A stretch of DNA of 64,000 nt from Streptomyces tuirus (GCF_014701095.1 NZ_AP023439.1:1600001-1664000), one strand, 5' to 3'; positions 36,757-47,128 are shown, counted from the first letter of the stretch. The notes: generated by a model not told the origin, from the letters alone. Translations and numbers: made by a program.

Positions 36757-37740
36757 TCAGCCCACCAGGTTGTCGGCCAGCTCGTCGCTGAGGTTGGCCT
36801 CCGTGCCCGGGATGCCGAGGTCGGAGGCGCGCTTGTCGGCCATGGCCAGCAGGCGGCGGATCCGGCCGGCGACCGCGTCCTTGGTCAGCGGCGGGTCGGC
36901 GAGCGCGCCCAGCTCCTCCAGGGAGGCCTGCTTGTGCTCCATGCGCAGCCGGCCGGCGGCGGCGAGGTGCTCGGGCACGTCGTCGGCGAGGATCTCCAGG
37001 GCGCGCTGCACCCGGGCACCGGCGGCGACGGCCGCGCGGGCGGAGCGGCGCAGGTTGGCGTCGTCGAAGTTGGCCAGCCGGTTGGCCGTGGCGCGCACCT
37101 CGCGGCGCATCCGGCGCTCCTCCCAGGCCAGCACCGACTCGTGCGCGCCGAGGCGGGTCAGCAGGGCACCGATCGCGTCACCGTCCCGGACGACGACCCG
37201 GTCCACGCCGCGCACCTCGCGGGCCTTCGCGGCGATCGACAGCCGGCGGGCGGCGCCGACCAGGGCGAGCGCCGCCTCGGGGCCCGGGCAGGTCACCTCC
37301 AGGGAGGAGGAGCGGCCGGGCTCGGTGAGCGAGCCGTGGGCCAGGAACGCGCCACGCCAGGCGGCCTCGGCGTCGCAGGTGGCCCCCGAGACCACCTGCG
37401 GGGGCAGGCCGCGGATCGGGCGGCCCCGCCCGTCGACCAGGCCGGTCTGGCGGGCGAGCTGGTCGCCGCCCGCCACCACGCGCACCACGTAGCGCGAGCC
37501 CCGCCGCAGCCCGCCCGGAGCCATCACGATCAGCTCGGAGCTGTGGCCGAAGATCTCGAGAATGTCCCGCTTGAGGCGGCGGGCCGCCATCGCGGTGTCC
37601 AGCTCCGCCTCGATCACGATCCGACCGCTCACCAGGTGAAGGCCGCCGGCGAACCGCAGAATGGCGGAGACCTCCGCCTTTCTGCAGCAGGTCCGGGTGA
37701 CGGGGAGCCGGGAGATCTCGTCCTTCACCGCTGCCGTCAT
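36757..37740 (-). CDS. whiA: Sporulation transcription regulator WhiA
   Basis: WhiA acts with WhiB to start sporulation septation in Streptomyces aerial hyphae. The 327-aa protein has the degenerate LAGLIDADG-type N-terminal domain ([36 protein letters not shown]) and a C-terminal HTH ([20 protein letters not shown]). I use ATG 37740, since it overlaps the yvcK stop as ATGA; an ATG two codons upstream is also in frame. It ends the uvrC-rapZ-yvcK-whiA row. Confidence 0.97.
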   Translation of the reverse strand: MTAAVKDEISRLPVTRTCCRKAEVSAILRFAGGLHLVSGRIVIEAELDTAMAARRLKRDILEIFGHSSELIVMAPGGLRRGSRYVVRVVAGGDQLARQTGLVDGRGRPIRGLPPQVVSGATCDAEAAWRGAFLAHGSLTEPGRSSSLEVTCPGPEAALALVGAARRLSIAAKAREVRGVDRVVVRDGDAIGALLTRLGAHESVLAWEERRMRREVRATANRLANFDDANLRRSARAAVAAGARVQRALEILADDVPEHLAAAGRLRMEHKQASLEELGALADPPLTKDAVAGRIRRLLAMADKRASDLGIPGTEANLSDELADNLVG

Positions 37741-38831
37741 CGCCATGGGCCGATCCTTCCATGCATCCGAAAAATACGGTCGTACGCGGCGGCCAACAGC
37801 TCCGGGTCGTGCCTCGGGGTTCCGTCGGGTCTGGCCACCGGCGCCAGCTCGACCGCGGCCCCGAACCGCTTGGCGGCATCGGTCAGGGAGTCACGGTCGG
37901 GCACGGCGGCCTCGTCGGCCAGCACCACGTCCAGGGCGAGTTTAGGGGCGTGTCGTCCCAAAACCTCCAAATGACGCTGCGGGGAGAAGCCCTCGGTTTC
38001 TCCGGGCTGCGGCGCGAGGTTCAGGGAGAGTACCCGCCGGGCCTTCGTCTGCGTGAGCGCGTCCAGCAGCTCGGGCACCAGCAGATGCGGGATGACCGAT
38101 GAGAACCAGGAGCCGGGGCCGAGCACCACCCAGTCCGCGTCCAGGACGGCCTCGACCGCCTCGGGCACGGCCGGCGGGTCGTTCGGCACGAGGTGCACGG
38201 ACTGCACCTCGCCCGGGGTGAGGGCGACGGTCGCCTGGCCGCGGACCGTTTCGACCTCCTCCGGGCGCTGCGGGTCGTGCCCCTTGACCAGGGCCTGCAG
38301 CTCAAGTGGCACGGCGGACATGGGCAGCACGCGACCCTGGGCGCCGAGCAGGCGTCCGACCAGGTCGAGGGCCTGCACATGGTCGCCGAGCTGCTCCCAG
38401 AGGGCGACGATCAGCAGATTGCCGACCGCGTGTTCGTGCAGGTCGCCCTGGGACTGGAAGCGGTGCTGGATGACCCGGGCCCAGGTCTGGCCCCAGTCGT
38501 CGTCGCCGCACAGGGCGGCCAGCGCCTTGCGCAGGTCGCCGGGCGGCAGCACGCCCAGTTCGTCGCGCAGCCGACCGCTGGAGCCGCCGTCGTCGGCCAC
38601 GGTGACGACGGCGGTGAGGTCGCCGGTGATCCGGCGCAGCGCGGCGAGCGAGGCCGAAAGGCCCATGCCGCCGCCGAGGGCGACGACCTTGGGCTGGGTG
38701 CCCCGGCGGCGCGGCTTGCCACCCCGGGCCTCGGCGGGCCGGCCGCCCTTGCCGCCGGTGGTGCCCTTGCCGCCGTTGCCTTCGGGCACCACCCGGCGCA
38801 GCCGGCTCAGCCGCGGTGTACGTCGTGTCAT
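37737..38831 (-). CDS. yvcK: YvcK/CofD-like gluconeogenesis factor
   Basis: YvcK proteins bind UDP-sugars and link carbon state to cell-wall synthesis and morphogenesis. The 364-aa protein has [17 protein letters not shown] and [17 protein letters not shown], the UPF0052 nucleotide-sugar site, and [16 protein letters not shown]. The first 45 residues are basic and low-complexity ([20 protein letters not shown]). The ATG overlaps the rapZ stop and its stop overlaps the whiA start, both as ATGA. Confidence 0.93.
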   Translation of the reverse strand: MTRRTPRLSRLRRVVPEGNGGKGTTGGKGGRPAEARGGKPRRRGTQPKVVALGGGMGLSASLAALRRITGDLTAVVTVADDGGSSGRLRDELGVLPPGDLRKALAALCGDDDWGQTWARVIQHRFQSQGDLHEHAVGNLLIVALWEQLGDHVQALDLVGRLLGAQGRVLPMSAVPLELQALVKGHDPQRPEEVETVRGQATVALTPGEVQSVHLVPNDPPAVPEAVEAVLDADWVVLGPGSWFSSVIPHLLVPELLDALTQTKARRVLSLNLAPQPGETEGFSPQRHLEVLGRHAPKLALDVVLADEAAVPDRDSLTDAAKRFGAAVELAPVARPDGTPRHDPELLAAAYDRIFRMHGRIGPWR

Positions 38832-39787
38832 TCGCGTCCCATGTCCCGGTGGACGACCACCGTCTCCACGCCCTCGGCGGCGAGCCGGGCGGCGAGCTTC
38901 TCCGACATGGCGACCGAGCGGTGCTTGCCGCCTGTGCAGCCCACGGCGATGGTCACGTAGCGCTTGCCCTCGCGGCGGTAGCCGGTGGCGACGAGCTGGA
39001 GGAGCTCGGTGTAGCGGTCCAGGAACTCCTTGGCGCCGGGCTGGTTGAAGACGTACCCGGAGACCTCGTCGTTGAGGCCGGTGTACGGGCGCAGCTCCGG
39101 GACCCAGTGCGGGTTCGGCAGGAAGCGGCAGTCGACGACGAGGTCGGCGTCGACCGGCAGGCCGTACTTGTAGCCGAACGACATGACCGTGGCGCGCAGC
39201 TCCGGCTCCTCCTCGCCGGCGAACTGGGCGTCCATCTTGGCGCGCAGTTCGTGCACGTTGAGGCTGGAGGTGTCGATCACCAGGTCGGCGTCGCCGCGCA
39301 GCTCGCGCAGCAGCTCGCGCTCGGCGGCGATGCCGTCGACGATGCGGCCGTCGCCCTGGAGGGGGTGCGGGCGGCGCACGGACTCGAAGCGGCGGACCAG
39401 GGCCTCGTCGGAGGACTCCAGGAAGACGATCCGCCGGGTGACGTTCTTCGCCTCCAGGTCGGCGAGGGACTCGCGGAGGTTGTCGAAGAAGCGGCGGCCG
39501 CGGACGTCGACGACGACGGCGATCCGCGCCACGTTGCCCTGGGAGCGGGCGCCGAGCTCCACCATGGTGGGGATCAGCGCGGGCGGCAGATTGTCGACGA
39601 CGAACCAGCCGAGGTCCTCCAGGCACTTCGCGGCCGTGGAGCGCCCGGCTCCGGACATACCGGAGATGATCACCAGCTCGGGGATGGCCGCGTCGGGGAC
39701 CTGGGCCTTGTCGTTGGGCGTGCCCGTACTCACCTGTGCTCCGTCTCCGGCTTGCTCTTGTTGCCCGTGGTGCTCGTTCACATTCAT
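38828..39787 (-). CDS. rapZ: RapZ/YvcJ P-loop nucleotide-binding protein
   Basis: The 319-aa protein has a Walker [12 protein letters not shown] and the C-terminal RapZ motif [24 protein letters not shown] region (38880-38950). In E. coli RapZ guides small-RNA decay for amino-sugar control; in actinobacteria the role is not settled. ATGA overlaps both upstream uvrC and downstream yvcK. The order uvrC-rapZ-yvcK-whiA is conserved in actinobacteria, which supports the call. Confidence 0.93.
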   Translation of the reverse strand: MNVNEHHGQQEQAGDGAQVSTGTPNDKAQVPDAAIPELVIISGMSGAGRSTAAKCLEDLGWFVVDNLPPALIPTMVELGARSQGNVARIAVVVDVRGRRFFDNLRESLADLEAKNVTRRIVFLESSDEALVRRFESVRRPHPLQGDGRIVDGIAAERELLRELRGDADLVIDTSSLNVHELRAKMDAQFAGEEEPELRATVMSFGYKYGLPVDADLVVDCRFLPNPHWVPELRPYTGLNDEVSGYVFNQPGAKEFLDRYTELLQLVATGYRREGKRYVTIAVGCTGGKHRSVAMSEKLAARLAAEGVETVVVHRDMGRE

Positions 39788-41859
39788 GTCTCCTGCCCCC
39801 GTCGTTCGTCCGGGGCGCCCGCTGCCACGGACTCCCCACTGGAACCCATGGTGCCCGGTTCCTCTTCGATGATCTCTCCAGTCGCCGTGTTGACGGCGGG
39901 TGCGGCCGGGGCCGAGCGGGCGAGGGCCACGGCGATCGTCTCGGCCGTCTTGCGGCCCAGGCCGGGGACCTCGCAGATCTGGTCGATCGTGGCGGATCGC
40001 AGTTTCTTCAACGAACCGAAGTGCTTCAGAAGTGCCTGCTTGCGCGTCTCCCCGAGGCCGGGGACGTCGTCCAGGGGGCTGGAGCGGAAGCGCTTGGACC
40101 GCTTCGCGCGCTGGTACGTGATGGCGAACCTGTGGGCCTCGTCACGGACGCGCTGGAGCAGGTACAGGCCCTCGCTGGTGCGGGGCAGGATCACCGGGTC
40201 GTCGTCGCCGGGCAGCCAGACCTCCTCGAGGCGCTTGGCGAGGCCGCACACGGCGATGTCGTCGATCCCCAGCTCGTCCAGGGCGCGCCGGGCCGCCGCG
40301 ACCTGCGGGGCGCCGCCGTCCACGACCACGAGCTGGGGCGGGTAGGCGAACTTCTTGGGACGGCCGTCGTCCTCGGTGGGGCCGGTCCCGACGATCTCGC
40401 CGTTCCTGTCGATCTCGGGGGTCTCGCCGTTCTCCCCGTCGGTCCACTCCCCCGTCTTCTCCTTCTCGGCGAGATAGCGGCGGAAGCGGCGGGTGATCAC
40501 CTCGTGCATGGAGCGGACATCGTCCTGCCCGGCGAAACCCTTGATCTGGAAGCGGCGGTACTCGCTCTTGCGGGCGAGCCCGTCCTCGAAGACGACCATG
40601 GAGGCCACGACATCGTCCCCCTGGAGGTGGGAGATGTCGTAGCACTCGACCCTGAGCGGGGCGCTGTCCAGGTCGAGGGCGTCGGCGATCTCCTCCAGGG
40701 CGCGCGAGCGGGTGGTCAGGTCGGAGGCGCGCTTGGTCTTGTGCAGCACGAGCGCCTGCTGGGCGTTGCGCTCCACGGTCTCCATGAGGGCCTTCTTGTC
40801 GCCGCGCTGCGGGATGCGCAGGGAGACACCGGAGCCGCGCCGCCCGGCGAGCCACTCCTGGACCGGCTCGACGGGATCGGGCAGGGCCGGGACCAGGACC
40901 TCCTTGGGGACGGCGTCGCCCGTCTCCTCCCCGTACAGCTGCTGCAGGGCGTGCTCGACGAGGGCTCCGGTGGTGATCTCCTCCACCTTGTCGGTGACCC
41001 AGCCGCGCTGGCCGCGCACGCGTCCGCCGCGCACGTGGAAGATCTGGACGGCCGCCTCCAGCTCGTCCTCGGCGACCGCGATCAGGTCGGCGTCGGTCGC
41101 GTCGGCGAGCACGACCGCGTTCTTCTCCATGGCCTTCTTCAGGGCCCCGATGTCGTCGCGCAGCCGGGCCGCCCGCTCGTACTCCATCTCGTCGGCCGCT
41201 TCCGCCATCTGCCTCTCCAGCCGGCGGATGTAGGTGTTCGTCCGGCCGGTCATGAAGTCGCAGAACTCGTCGGCCAGTTCGCGGTGCTCCTCGGCGGAGA
41301 CGCGGTCCACACAAGGGGCCGAGCACTTGCCGATGTAGCCGAGGAGGCAGGGGCGGCCCGTGCGGGCCGCGTTCTTGAACACGCCGGCCGAGCAGGTGCG
41401 TACGGGGAAGACGCGCAGCAGCAGGTCGACGGTGTCGCGGATCGCCCACGCGTGCGCGTACGGCCCGAAGTAGCGGACGCCCTTTTTCTTCTGACCGCGC
41501 ATCACCTGCACGCGCGGGTACTCCTCGTTCATCGTCACCGCGAGGTAGGGGTAGCTCTTGTCGTCGCGGTACTTGACGTTGAACCGGGGGTCGTACTCCT
41601 TGATCCACGAGTACTCCAGCTGGAGCGCCTCGACCTCCGTGGACACCACCGTCCACTCCACGGACGCCGCCGTGGTGACCATGGAGCGGGTGCGCGGGTG
41701 CAGGCCCGCCAGGTCCTGGAAGTAGTTCGCCAGGCGCTGGCGCAGGCTTTTCGCCTTTCCGACGTAGATCACCCGGCGGTGCTCGTCGCGGAACCTGTAG
41801 ACCCCCGGCGAGTCGGGGATCTCACCCGGTTTGGGGCGGTAGCTGGAGGGGTCGGCCAT
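39784..41859 (-). CDS. uvrC: Excinuclease ABC subunit C
   Basis: UvrC makes both incisions in nucleotide excision repair after UvrA and UvrB load on damage. The 691-aa protein has the N-terminal GIY-YIG nuclease ([20 protein letters not shown]), the UvrB-interacting UVR motif in the middle ([20 protein letters not shown]), the RNase H-like C-domain ([18 protein letters not shown]) and tandem HhH ([20 protein letters not shown]). ATG 41859. It leads the rapZ-yvcK-whiA operon, with ATGA overlap to rapZ. Confidence 0.96.
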   Translation of the reverse strand: MADPSSYRPKPGEIPDSPGVYRFRDEHRRVIYVGKAKSLRQRLANYFQDLAGLHPRTRSMVTTAASVEWTVVSTEVEALQLEYSWIKEYDPRFNVKYRDDKSYPYLAVTMNEEYPRVQVMRGQKKKGVRYFGPYAHAWAIRDTVDLLLRVFPVRTCSAGVFKNAARTGRPCLLGYIGKCSAPCVDRVSAEEHRELADEFCDFMTGRTNTYIRRLERQMAEAADEMEYERAARLRDDIGALKKAMEKNAVVLADATDADLIAVAEDELEAAVQIFHVRGGRVRGQRGWVTDKVEEITTGALVEHALQQLYGEETGDAVPKEVLVPALPDPVEPVQEWLAGRRGSGVSLRIPQRGDKKALMETVERNAQQALVLHKTKRASDLTTRSRALEEIADALDLDSAPLRVECYDISHLQGDDVVASMVVFEDGLARKSEYRRFQIKGFAGQDDVRSMHEVITRRFRRYLAEKEKTGEWTDGENGETPEIDRNGEIVGTGPTEDDGRPKKFAYPPQLVVVDGGAPQVAAARRALDELGIDDIAVCGLAKRLEEVWLPGDDDPVILPRTSEGLYLLQRVRDEAHRFAITYQRAKRSKRFRSSPLDDVPGLGETRKQALLKHFGSLKKLRSATIDQICEVPGLGRKTAETIAVALARSAPAAPAVNTATGEIIEEEPGTMGSSGESVAAGAPDERRGQET

Positions 41860-42112
41860 GTCTCACACCCTACTGGCGGGCACCGACACTCCGGCGCGGC
41901 CGCGGGCCACGATCACGGCCCGGCCGGGAGGCAGTTTCCAACGGCATGTCCCGCCCCGGGGTTACGGCCCCCCGGGAGCGGGAATGTGGCTCACTCACGG
42001 GACACGGCGACGTCCGGCGGGCGGGGCCCGTCCCTGGTGCAGGCACAGGTTGTCGGTGCGGACCGTCGTTCCCGCTGGGGGCGGGCGGGCCACGGGTCGG
42101 AGGGCTGCGCAC

Positions 42113-42274
42113 ATGAGGCAGATGCGGATCGAGAAAAGCCGGCGGGCGGTCCGTGCCCGCAGGTACACGGACGAGCCGTTGGCGCTGCGTGACGCCCTGG
42201 ACCCGCGCGATCCCGACATCGCGCGGGCCAAGCGCCTCGCCCTGAGGGAACAGCGCGGGAGCGACCGCTCCTAG
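42113..42274 (+). CDS. Small basic hypothetical protein
   Basis: A 53-aa Arg-rich protein starting MRQMRIEKSRRAVRARRYTD and ending KRLALREQRGSDRS. It has no membrane segment or known motif. Support comes from GGAGG 9 nt before the ATG, and a strong hairpin terminator 17 bp after the stop. It is divergent from uvrC. Function unknown; the charge suggests nucleic-acid or ribosome contact, which is only a guess. Confidence 0.6.
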   Translation: MRQMRIEKSRRAVRARRYTDEPLALRDALDPRDPDIARAKRLALREQRGSDRS

Positions 42275-42290
42275 AAGCACACATCGACTG

Positions 42291-42322
42291 CGAACGCCCG
42301 GGGCGCACGCCCCGGGCGTTCG
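42291..42322 (+). terminator. Hairpin terminator after the small basic protein gene
   Basis: A perfect 13-15-bp stem, CGAACGCCCGGGGCG with CGCCCCGGGCGTTCG. Confidence 0.8.
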
Positions 42323-42375
42323 CATGTCCGGACGGGGAACCGGCCGGGAGCGCGTACGTCACTGTCCGGCATCAG

Positions 42376-42399
42376 GTGTTGTCGGGACCAGGTCAACAC
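42376..42399. promoter_or_regulatory. Inverted repeat upstream of the HTH gene
   Basis: GTGTTG and CAACAC arms are 12 bp apart, about 130 bp before the HTH gene at 42527. It may be an operator for that protein; support is weak. Confidence 0.3.
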
Positions 42400-42526
42400 G
42401 CTTCAATGCGGGGGAGCTCGGGCCCTGAACGGCGGCGTACGGATGTGAAGAGCTGCCCTGCGCCGCTGGGACGGCCCCGCGCGAACGGTCTGACCAGCCG
42501 TTGCCGACTCAGAGAGAGGCCCCTGC

Positions 42527-43474
42527 ATGCCGCACGCCACACAGCACGCGGACGTCGCCACCGCGGAACTGGACTCGGCCCTGCGAGGCGGCCCCTTCCA
42601 CGTCGCCCTGCGGGCCGCGATCGCCGCCCGCGGCCTGCCCCTGCAGCGTGTGCAGCACCATCTGTCCCGCCACGGTGTGAAGGTCGGCGTCACGAGCCTG
42701 AGTTACTGGCAGCAGGGGGCCCGGCGCCCGCAGCGGCCGGAGTCGCTGCGGGCCGTGCGCGCGCTGGAGGAGATCCTGGAACTGCCGGAGGAGTCGCTGA
42801 TCCGGCTGCTCGCCGACTCCGGGGAGAGCCCGTCCGGGCCGCGGTCCGCCGCCCGCTCCTACCGCTCCCTCGTCGAGGCGTCCGGGGTCCTGGACCAGCT
42901 GCTCGCCGAGCTGGACTGCCCGCCGGACGGGGGCCTGCACACCCTCGGCCATCACGAGCGACTGCGGATCGGCGCGCGGCGCGAGCTGGCCGAGCGAGAG
43001 TCGCACCACATCGTGCGCGCCCACCGGGACGGTGTCGACCGTTTCGTGGCCGTCCACCACGGCGACCGGGGAGCCACGCCTGAGCTGATGCGGGTGCAAG
43101 CGTTGGAGAACTGCCGTATGGGACGCATCCGTTGGCACCGCGACACGGGGGTGCTCGCGGCCGAGCTGCTCTTCGACACCCGCCTGCGGGCCGGGGACAC
43201 CTTCCTGTTCCGCTACGGCGTCGAGGACGGCACGGCGGGTGTGTCACGCGAGTACGTGCGCGGCTTCGACTCCCCCGGCGGCCAGTACGCCCTCCAGGTG
43301 TGCTTCGACGCGGCGGCCGTGCCGGTGCGCTGCCACCGCTTCGCCCAGCACTCGGCGGCGGCGCCGCGCAGCGGATGCCATGACCTGGTGCTGAGCGGAC
43401 GGCACCGGTCGGTGCATCTGGTCGAGCCGCGGCTCCGGGCGGGGTTCCTGGGGATCGGCTGGGACTGGGAGTAG
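42527..43474 (+). CDS. XRE-like DNA-binding protein of unknown role
   Basis: The 315-aa protein has an N-terminal helix-turn-helix-like part (HVALRAAIAARGLPLQRVQH, GVTSLSYWQQGARRPQRPES, AVRALEEILELPEESLIRLL) and a long C-terminal beta-rich domain (GDTFLFRYGVEDGTAG, YALQVCFDAAAVPVRCHRFA) of no family I recognise. It may be a sensor-regulator. ATG 42527 opens MPHATQHADVA. It is monocistronic, with a strong terminator 5 bp after its stop. Confidence 0.75.
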   Translation: MPHATQHADVATAELDSALRGGPFHVALRAAIAARGLPLQRVQHHLSRHGVKVGVTSLSYWQQGARRPQRPESLRAVRALEEILELPEESLIRLLADSGESPSGPRSAARSYRSLVEASGVLDQLLAELDCPPDGGLHTLGHHERLRIGARRELAERESHHIVRAHRDGVDRFVAVHHGDRGATPELMRVQALENCRMGRIRWHRDTGVLAAELLFDTRLRAGDTFLFRYGVEDGTAGVSREYVRGFDSPGGQYALQVCFDAAAVPVRCHRFAQHSAAAPRSGCHDLVLSGRHRSVHLVEPRLRAGFLGIGWDWE

Positions 43475-43479
43475 GGGCT

Positions 43480-43514
43480 CGCCGGGCGGCGGCGCGCCGG
43501 GCCGCCGCCCGGCG
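43480..43514 (+). terminator. Hairpin terminator after the XRE-like gene
   Basis: A perfect 14-bp stem, CGCCGGGCGGCGGC (43480-43493) with 43501-43514, and a 7-nt loop. Confidence 0.8.
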
Positions 43515-43528
43515 CGTGGCCGCAGGAG

Positions 43529-43556
43529 ACGTAAACGTTTGCGCAAGCGTTTACGT
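43529..43556. promoter_or_regulatory. LacI-type operator, two 12-bp units
   Basis: The near-perfect 28-bp palindrome is ACGTAAACGTTTGC followed by GCAAGCGTTTACGT. It holds two LacI-family cores with central CG (AAACGTTT and AAGCGTTT) in abutting 12-bp units (43531-43542, 43543-43554). It sits 57 bp before the lacI start and upstream of a TACCCT -10 candidate (43586-43591). It probably mediates autoregulation of the lacI-kinase operon. Confidence 0.75.
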
Positions 43557-43612
43557 GCGCCGTGGGATGCGATACGTTCCCCGCCTACCCTGATGGAGGA
43601 GGCGGGAGCGGC

Positions 43613-44656
43613 ATGGCGACCATGGCCGACGTCGCGCGGAGCGCCGGTGTCTCCGTGGCGACGGTCTCGCATGTGCTGAACGGCACCCGGCCGGTGCTGC
43701 CGCACACCCGCCAGGCCGTCCTGGACGCCGTGGAGGAGCTCGGCTACACCACGAACACACTGGCCCGTTCGCTGGTGACGGCCCGCACCCGTTCCATCGG
43801 GCTGGCGGTGTCGGCGATCAGCAACCCGTACTTCACGGAGATCCTCCAGGGCGTGGAGGCCGCGGCGCTGGAGGCCGGCTACAGCCTGCTGATCGCCGAT
43901 CCGCACGACGACCCGGGGCACGAGCGCAAGGTCGTCCAGCTGCTGCACGAGCGCCGGGTGGACGGCATGATCGTCGCCCCCTCCGCCGATCCGCGCGACC
44001 TGCTCGCCTACCTCGAGCGGCACGACGTGCCGGCCGTGTTCCTGGACCGCCTGGTGGACGCGCCGGGGGCGGACGGCGGCCCGCGTTTCGACCAGGTGTG
44101 CGCCGACAACGCCGAACCGATGTCCCGGCTGGTCACCCATCTCGCCGGGCTCGGTCACCGGCGGATCGGGCTGGTCGCGGGGCGGCCGGGGCTCAGCACC
44201 ACGAGCGAGCGGATCACCGGCTACCGCAGCGGTCTGGCCTTCGCGGGGCTGGCGTACGACGAGCGGCTGCTGGTGCACGGCGACTCGGAGTCGGCAGGCG
44301 CCGAGCAGGCCACCGAGGCCCTGCTGTCCCTGGGCGTGCCGCCCACCGCGCTCGTCACCGGCAACAACGCCATGACCATCGGGGTGCTGCGCGCCCTGAG
44401 CGCGCACGGCTTGTCCGTGCCGGGCGACATCGCGCTGTGCTGCTTCGACGACTTCGCGTGGGCGGATCTGTTCTCGCCCCGGCTCACCGCGATCGCGCAG
44501 CCCGGCAGGGACATCGGCGCGCGGGCCGTCCGCGTGCTCCTGGAGCGTCTCGCCGAGCCGGACCGGGCCGCCCGGACCGTGCGTCTGCCCTGCACCTTCG
44601 TCCACCGCACGTCGTGCGGCTGCCCCAGCCCGTCCGAGGAAGGAACCCCGTCGTGA
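43613..44656 (+). CDS. LacI family transcriptional regulator
   Basis: The 347-aa repressor has the N-terminal HTH (MADVARSAGVSVATVSHVLN) with hinge helix (LGYTTNTLARSLVTARTR) and a periplasmic-binding-like ligand domain (SIGLAVSAISNPYFTEILQG, GLGHRRIGLVAGRPG, VTGNNAMTIGVLRAL). The coupled PfkB sugar kinase (GTGA overlap) suggests a hexose or hexose-phosphate inducer. The ATG at 43613 has GGAGGAGG upstream. Its own operator lies at 43529-43556, and an array of the same unit exists 14 kb away at 57900-57983. Confidence 0.93.
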   Translation: MATMADVARSAGVSVATVSHVLNGTRPVLPHTRQAVLDAVEELGYTTNTLARSLVTARTRSIGLAVSAISNPYFTEILQGVEAAALEAGYSLLIADPHDDPGHERKVVQLLHERRVDGMIVAPSADPRDLLAYLERHDVPAVFLDRLVDAPGADGGPRFDQVCADNAEPMSRLVTHLAGLGHRRIGLVAGRPGLSTTSERITGYRSGLAFAGLAYDERLLVHGDSESAGAEQATEALLSLGVPPTALVTGNNAMTIGVLRALSAHGLSVPGDIALCCFDDFAWADLFSPRLTAIAQPGRDIGARAVRVLLERLAEPDRAARTVRLPCTFVHRTSCGCPSPSEEGTPS

Positions 44657-45561
44657 TCGTCGTCGCCGGTGAGGCACTGATCGACCTGGTACCGCAGGGC
44701 ACGGGCGCCCTGGCGGCGCTGCAGCCGGCGCTCGGCGGCGGCCCGTTCAACACGGCCGTGGCGCTGGGCCGCCTCGGCTCCCCCGCCGCCTTCTGCTCCC
44801 GGGTGTCGGTGGACGCCTTCGGGGAGGCTCTGCTGGACCGGCTGCGGGAGAGCCGGGTCGACGTGGCCTCGGTGCAGCGCGGCACCGAGCCCACGACCCT
44901 CGCCGTCGCCACGGTCGGCGCGGACGGCTCGGCGGCGTACTCCTTCTACGTCGACGGGACGGCGGACCGGCTGTTCGCGGCGCCCCCCACACTGCCGCCC
45001 GGTACCCGGGCGATCTCCTTCGGTACGTGCTCGCTGGTGCTGGAGCCGGGGGCGAGCGCGTACGAGGAGCTGATGCGCCGGGCGGCCGCGCAGGGCGTGT
45101 TCACCGCGCTGGACCCGAACATCAGGGCCGGCCTGATCCCGGACGCGGACGCCTACCGGGCACGGTTCAAGAGCTGGCTGCCGTCGGTGTCGCTGCTGAA
45201 ACTGTCCGAGGAGGACGCCGCGTGGCTGGGCGGCACGCCCCGGAAGTGGCTGTCGGCCGGTCCGTCGGCGGTCGTGATCACCCGGGGCGGCGACGGGCTG
45301 ACCGCCTTCACCGCCGACGGCGGCGAGTACGCGGTGCCGGGCGAACGCGTGGAGGTCGTGGACACGATCGGCGCGGGCGACACGGTCAACGCGGCGCTGC
45401 TGCACGGGCTCGCGGTGCGCGACGCCCTCAGCGTCCGCACGCTCTCCGAACTGGGATCCGCGGGCTGGACGGAACTGCTGGGCTTCGCGGCCCGTGCCGC
45501 GGCGGTGACCTGCTCACGGGCCGGGGCGGAGCCACCGTACGCGCACGAGCTGGAAGGCTGA
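44653..45561 (+). CDS. PfkB family carbohydrate kinase (fructokinase-like)
   Basis: The 302-aa kinase has the PfkB N-terminal signature LGGGPFNTAVALGRLG and the C-terminal DTIGAGDTVNAALLHG with the catalytic Asp. VAGEALIDLVPQGTG opens the protein. It phosphorylates a sugar with ATP; fructokinase is likely from overall resemblance, but ribokinase-type or other sugars cannot be excluded. The GTG start overlaps the lacI stop as GTGA. It converges with the HTH gene at 45596. Confidence 0.9.
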   Translation: MIVVAGEALIDLVPQGTGALAALQPALGGGPFNTAVALGRLGSPAAFCSRVSVDAFGEALLDRLRESRVDVASVQRGTEPTTLAVATVGADGSAAYSFYVDGTADRLFAAPPTLPPGTRAISFGTCSLVLEPGASAYEELMRRAAAQGVFTALDPNIRAGLIPDADAYRARFKSWLPSVSLLKLSEEDAAWLGGTPRKWLSAGPSAVVITRGGDGLTAFTADGGEYAVPGERVEVVDTIGAGDTVNAALLHGLAVRDALSVRTLSELGSAGWTELLGFAARAAAVTCSRAGAEPPYAHELEG

Positions 45562-45595
45562 CTCGGGCGGGGTCCCACAGTGTGCCGGGGGTGCT

Positions 45596-46465
45596 TCAGC
45601 CGGTCTCCCCCAGCGCGACCGCCCGCAGCGCGCCCGGGCGGCGGCCGTTGAGGCGGTCCAGGGCGGCGGCCGTGGCGTCGTCCGCGGGCAGGTGGATGAT
45701 GAGCCGCTGTCCTTCGTCGGGGAACGCGAGCGTCTCGTGCAGCAGTCGCAGGGGACCGGCCTCCGGGTGTTCGATGTGCTGGGATCCCGTCCGTCGCGGT
45801 GTCATGGCCAGGTCGGAGAACCGGTCGGCGAAGTCCGCGCCCGCCGTGACCGTCAGCTCTTCGGCCAGCTCGGCGAGGTAGGGGTCCCTCAGGGGGACCC
45901 CGTGCCGGAGCCGGGCGACGAGGTCGTCGGCCACCCGGTCCCAGTCGCGGTAGGCGCTGCGTGCCCGCTCGTCGGTGAACAGGTACCGGAGCAGGTTGGG
46001 GCGCTCGTCGTCGAGCAGGCCGAGGGGGCGGACCAGCCGCTCGTACCCGGCCGTGTGGGCGAGGACGTCGCCGATCCAGTTGACCACCAGTGCGGGAGCC
46101 GGCTCCAGGTGGTCCAGCACGGCCCGTACGGTGGGGCGCGCCGAGCGGCTGAGCGACGGGGCTGCCGCGCAGACCAGCGGATCACCGCCGTCGGCCTCCT
46201 TGGTCAGGCGGCGCAGCAGGATCCGGTCGTCGAGGGAGAGGTTGAGGGCGTCGGCGAGGGCGCCGAGCACCTGGGCGGACGGGTTGCGGTCGCGGCCCTG
46301 TTCCAGCCGGGTGAGGTACTCGACGCTGACGCCGGCGAGCGTGGCCAGCTCGGCGCGCCTCAGGCCCGGGGTGCGGCGCCGGGGGCCCGCGGGCAGGCCC
46401 GCCTCGGCCGGGGTGACGGCTTCACGCCAGGTGCGCAGGTACGTGCCCAACTCGTTGTCGCTCAC
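45596..46465 (-). CDS. XRE family regulator with MmyB-type ligand domain
   Basis: The 289-aa protein has an N-terminal HTH (RRAELATLAGVSVEYLTRLE) and a C-terminal MmyB/PAS-like domain (ALVVNWIGDVLAHTAGYERL, NLLRYLFTDERARSAYRDWD). In Streptomyces such proteins often sit near dehydrogenases or other small enzymes and may bind fatty acids; the ligand here is unknown. It is divergent from the YceI gene at 46567, with 101 bp between, and is a plausible regulator of it. Confidence 0.9.
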   Translation of the reverse strand: MSDNELGTYLRTWREAVTPAEAGLPAGPRRRTPGLRRAELATLAGVSVEYLTRLEQGRDRNPSAQVLGALADALNLSLDDRILLRRLTKEADGGDPLVCAAAPSLSRSARPTVRAVLDHLEPAPALVVNWIGDVLAHTAGYERLVRPLGLLDDERPNLLRYLFTDERARSAYRDWDRVADDLVARLRHGVPLRDPYLAELAEELTVTAGADFADRFSDLAMTPRRTGSQHIEHPEAGPLRLLHETLAFPDEGQRLIIHLPADDATAAALDRLNGRRPGALRAVALGETG

Positions 46466-46566
46466 CCGCCGAACGTACAGCGCCCCCGGGCGCGGAGGGT
46501 GGCCCCGTCACTACCAGGCTCCGGGCGGTCTCCCTGCCGGGCGCCGCGGACGTGAAGGTGGTGGGC

Positions 46567-47118
46567 ATGACGAATGACACCGCTCTCGACGCCCTGCCGC
46601 TGGCGCCCGGTCAGTGGGCCCTCGACCCGTTCCACTCCTCCGTGAACTTCACCATCCGGCACCTGGGCATCGCCAAGGTGCGGGGACGCTTCGAGCGGCT
46701 GGAGGCCGGACTGTTCGTCGGGGAGCGGCTCGAGGACGTTCGGGTCTCCGCGACCGTCGACCTGGCCTCGGTCGACACCGGCAACGCCGACCGGGACGCG
46801 CACGTCCGCGCCTCAGACCTGCTCGATGTGGAGAAGCGTCCGACGATGACGTACCGCTCGACGCGGGTGTCGGGCGAGGGTGAGGACTGGGCGATGGAGG
46901 GCGAGCTGACGATCGGCGACGTGACCCGCCCGGTGACGTTCGCCGTGGAGTTCGGCGGGCTGGTCGACGTGCCCATGGACGGCAGCCGGCACGCCGGGTT
47001 CGAGGCGACGGGCGAGATCCGGCGCAGCGACTTCGGGCTGGACTTCGCCCCCGGTCTGCTCGGTGACGTGGTCAAGATCCAGCTCGACATGCAGTTCGTG
47101 GAGCCGAAGGCCGCCTGA
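46567..47118 (+). CDS. YceI family protein
   Basis: The 183-aa protein has the YceI lipocalin-like beta barrel that binds isoprenoid or other lipophilic ligands: GQWALDPFHSSVNFTIRHLG, ASVDTGNADRDAHVRASDLL, and FAVEFGGL. There is no signal peptide, so this version is cytosolic, as usual in actinobacteria. ATG 46567 is used; GTG 46552 would add five residues. It is followed by a strong bidirectional terminator shared with uvrA. Confidence 0.9.
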   Translation: MTNDTALDALPLAPGQWALDPFHSSVNFTIRHLGIAKVRGRFERLEAGLFVGERLEDVRVSATVDLASVDTGNADRDAHVRASDLLDVEKRPTMTYRSTRVSGEGEDWAMEGELTIGDVTRPVTFAVEFGGLVDVPMDGSRHAGFEATGEIRRSDFGLDFAPGLLGDVVKIQLDMQFVEPKAA

Positions 47119-47128
47119 CCGCACACGA

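Noticed and set aside
39736..42192. 818-codon plus-strand open frame opposite uvrC.
   Set aside because: It is antisense to uvrC, with no recognisable domain and no ribosome binding site.
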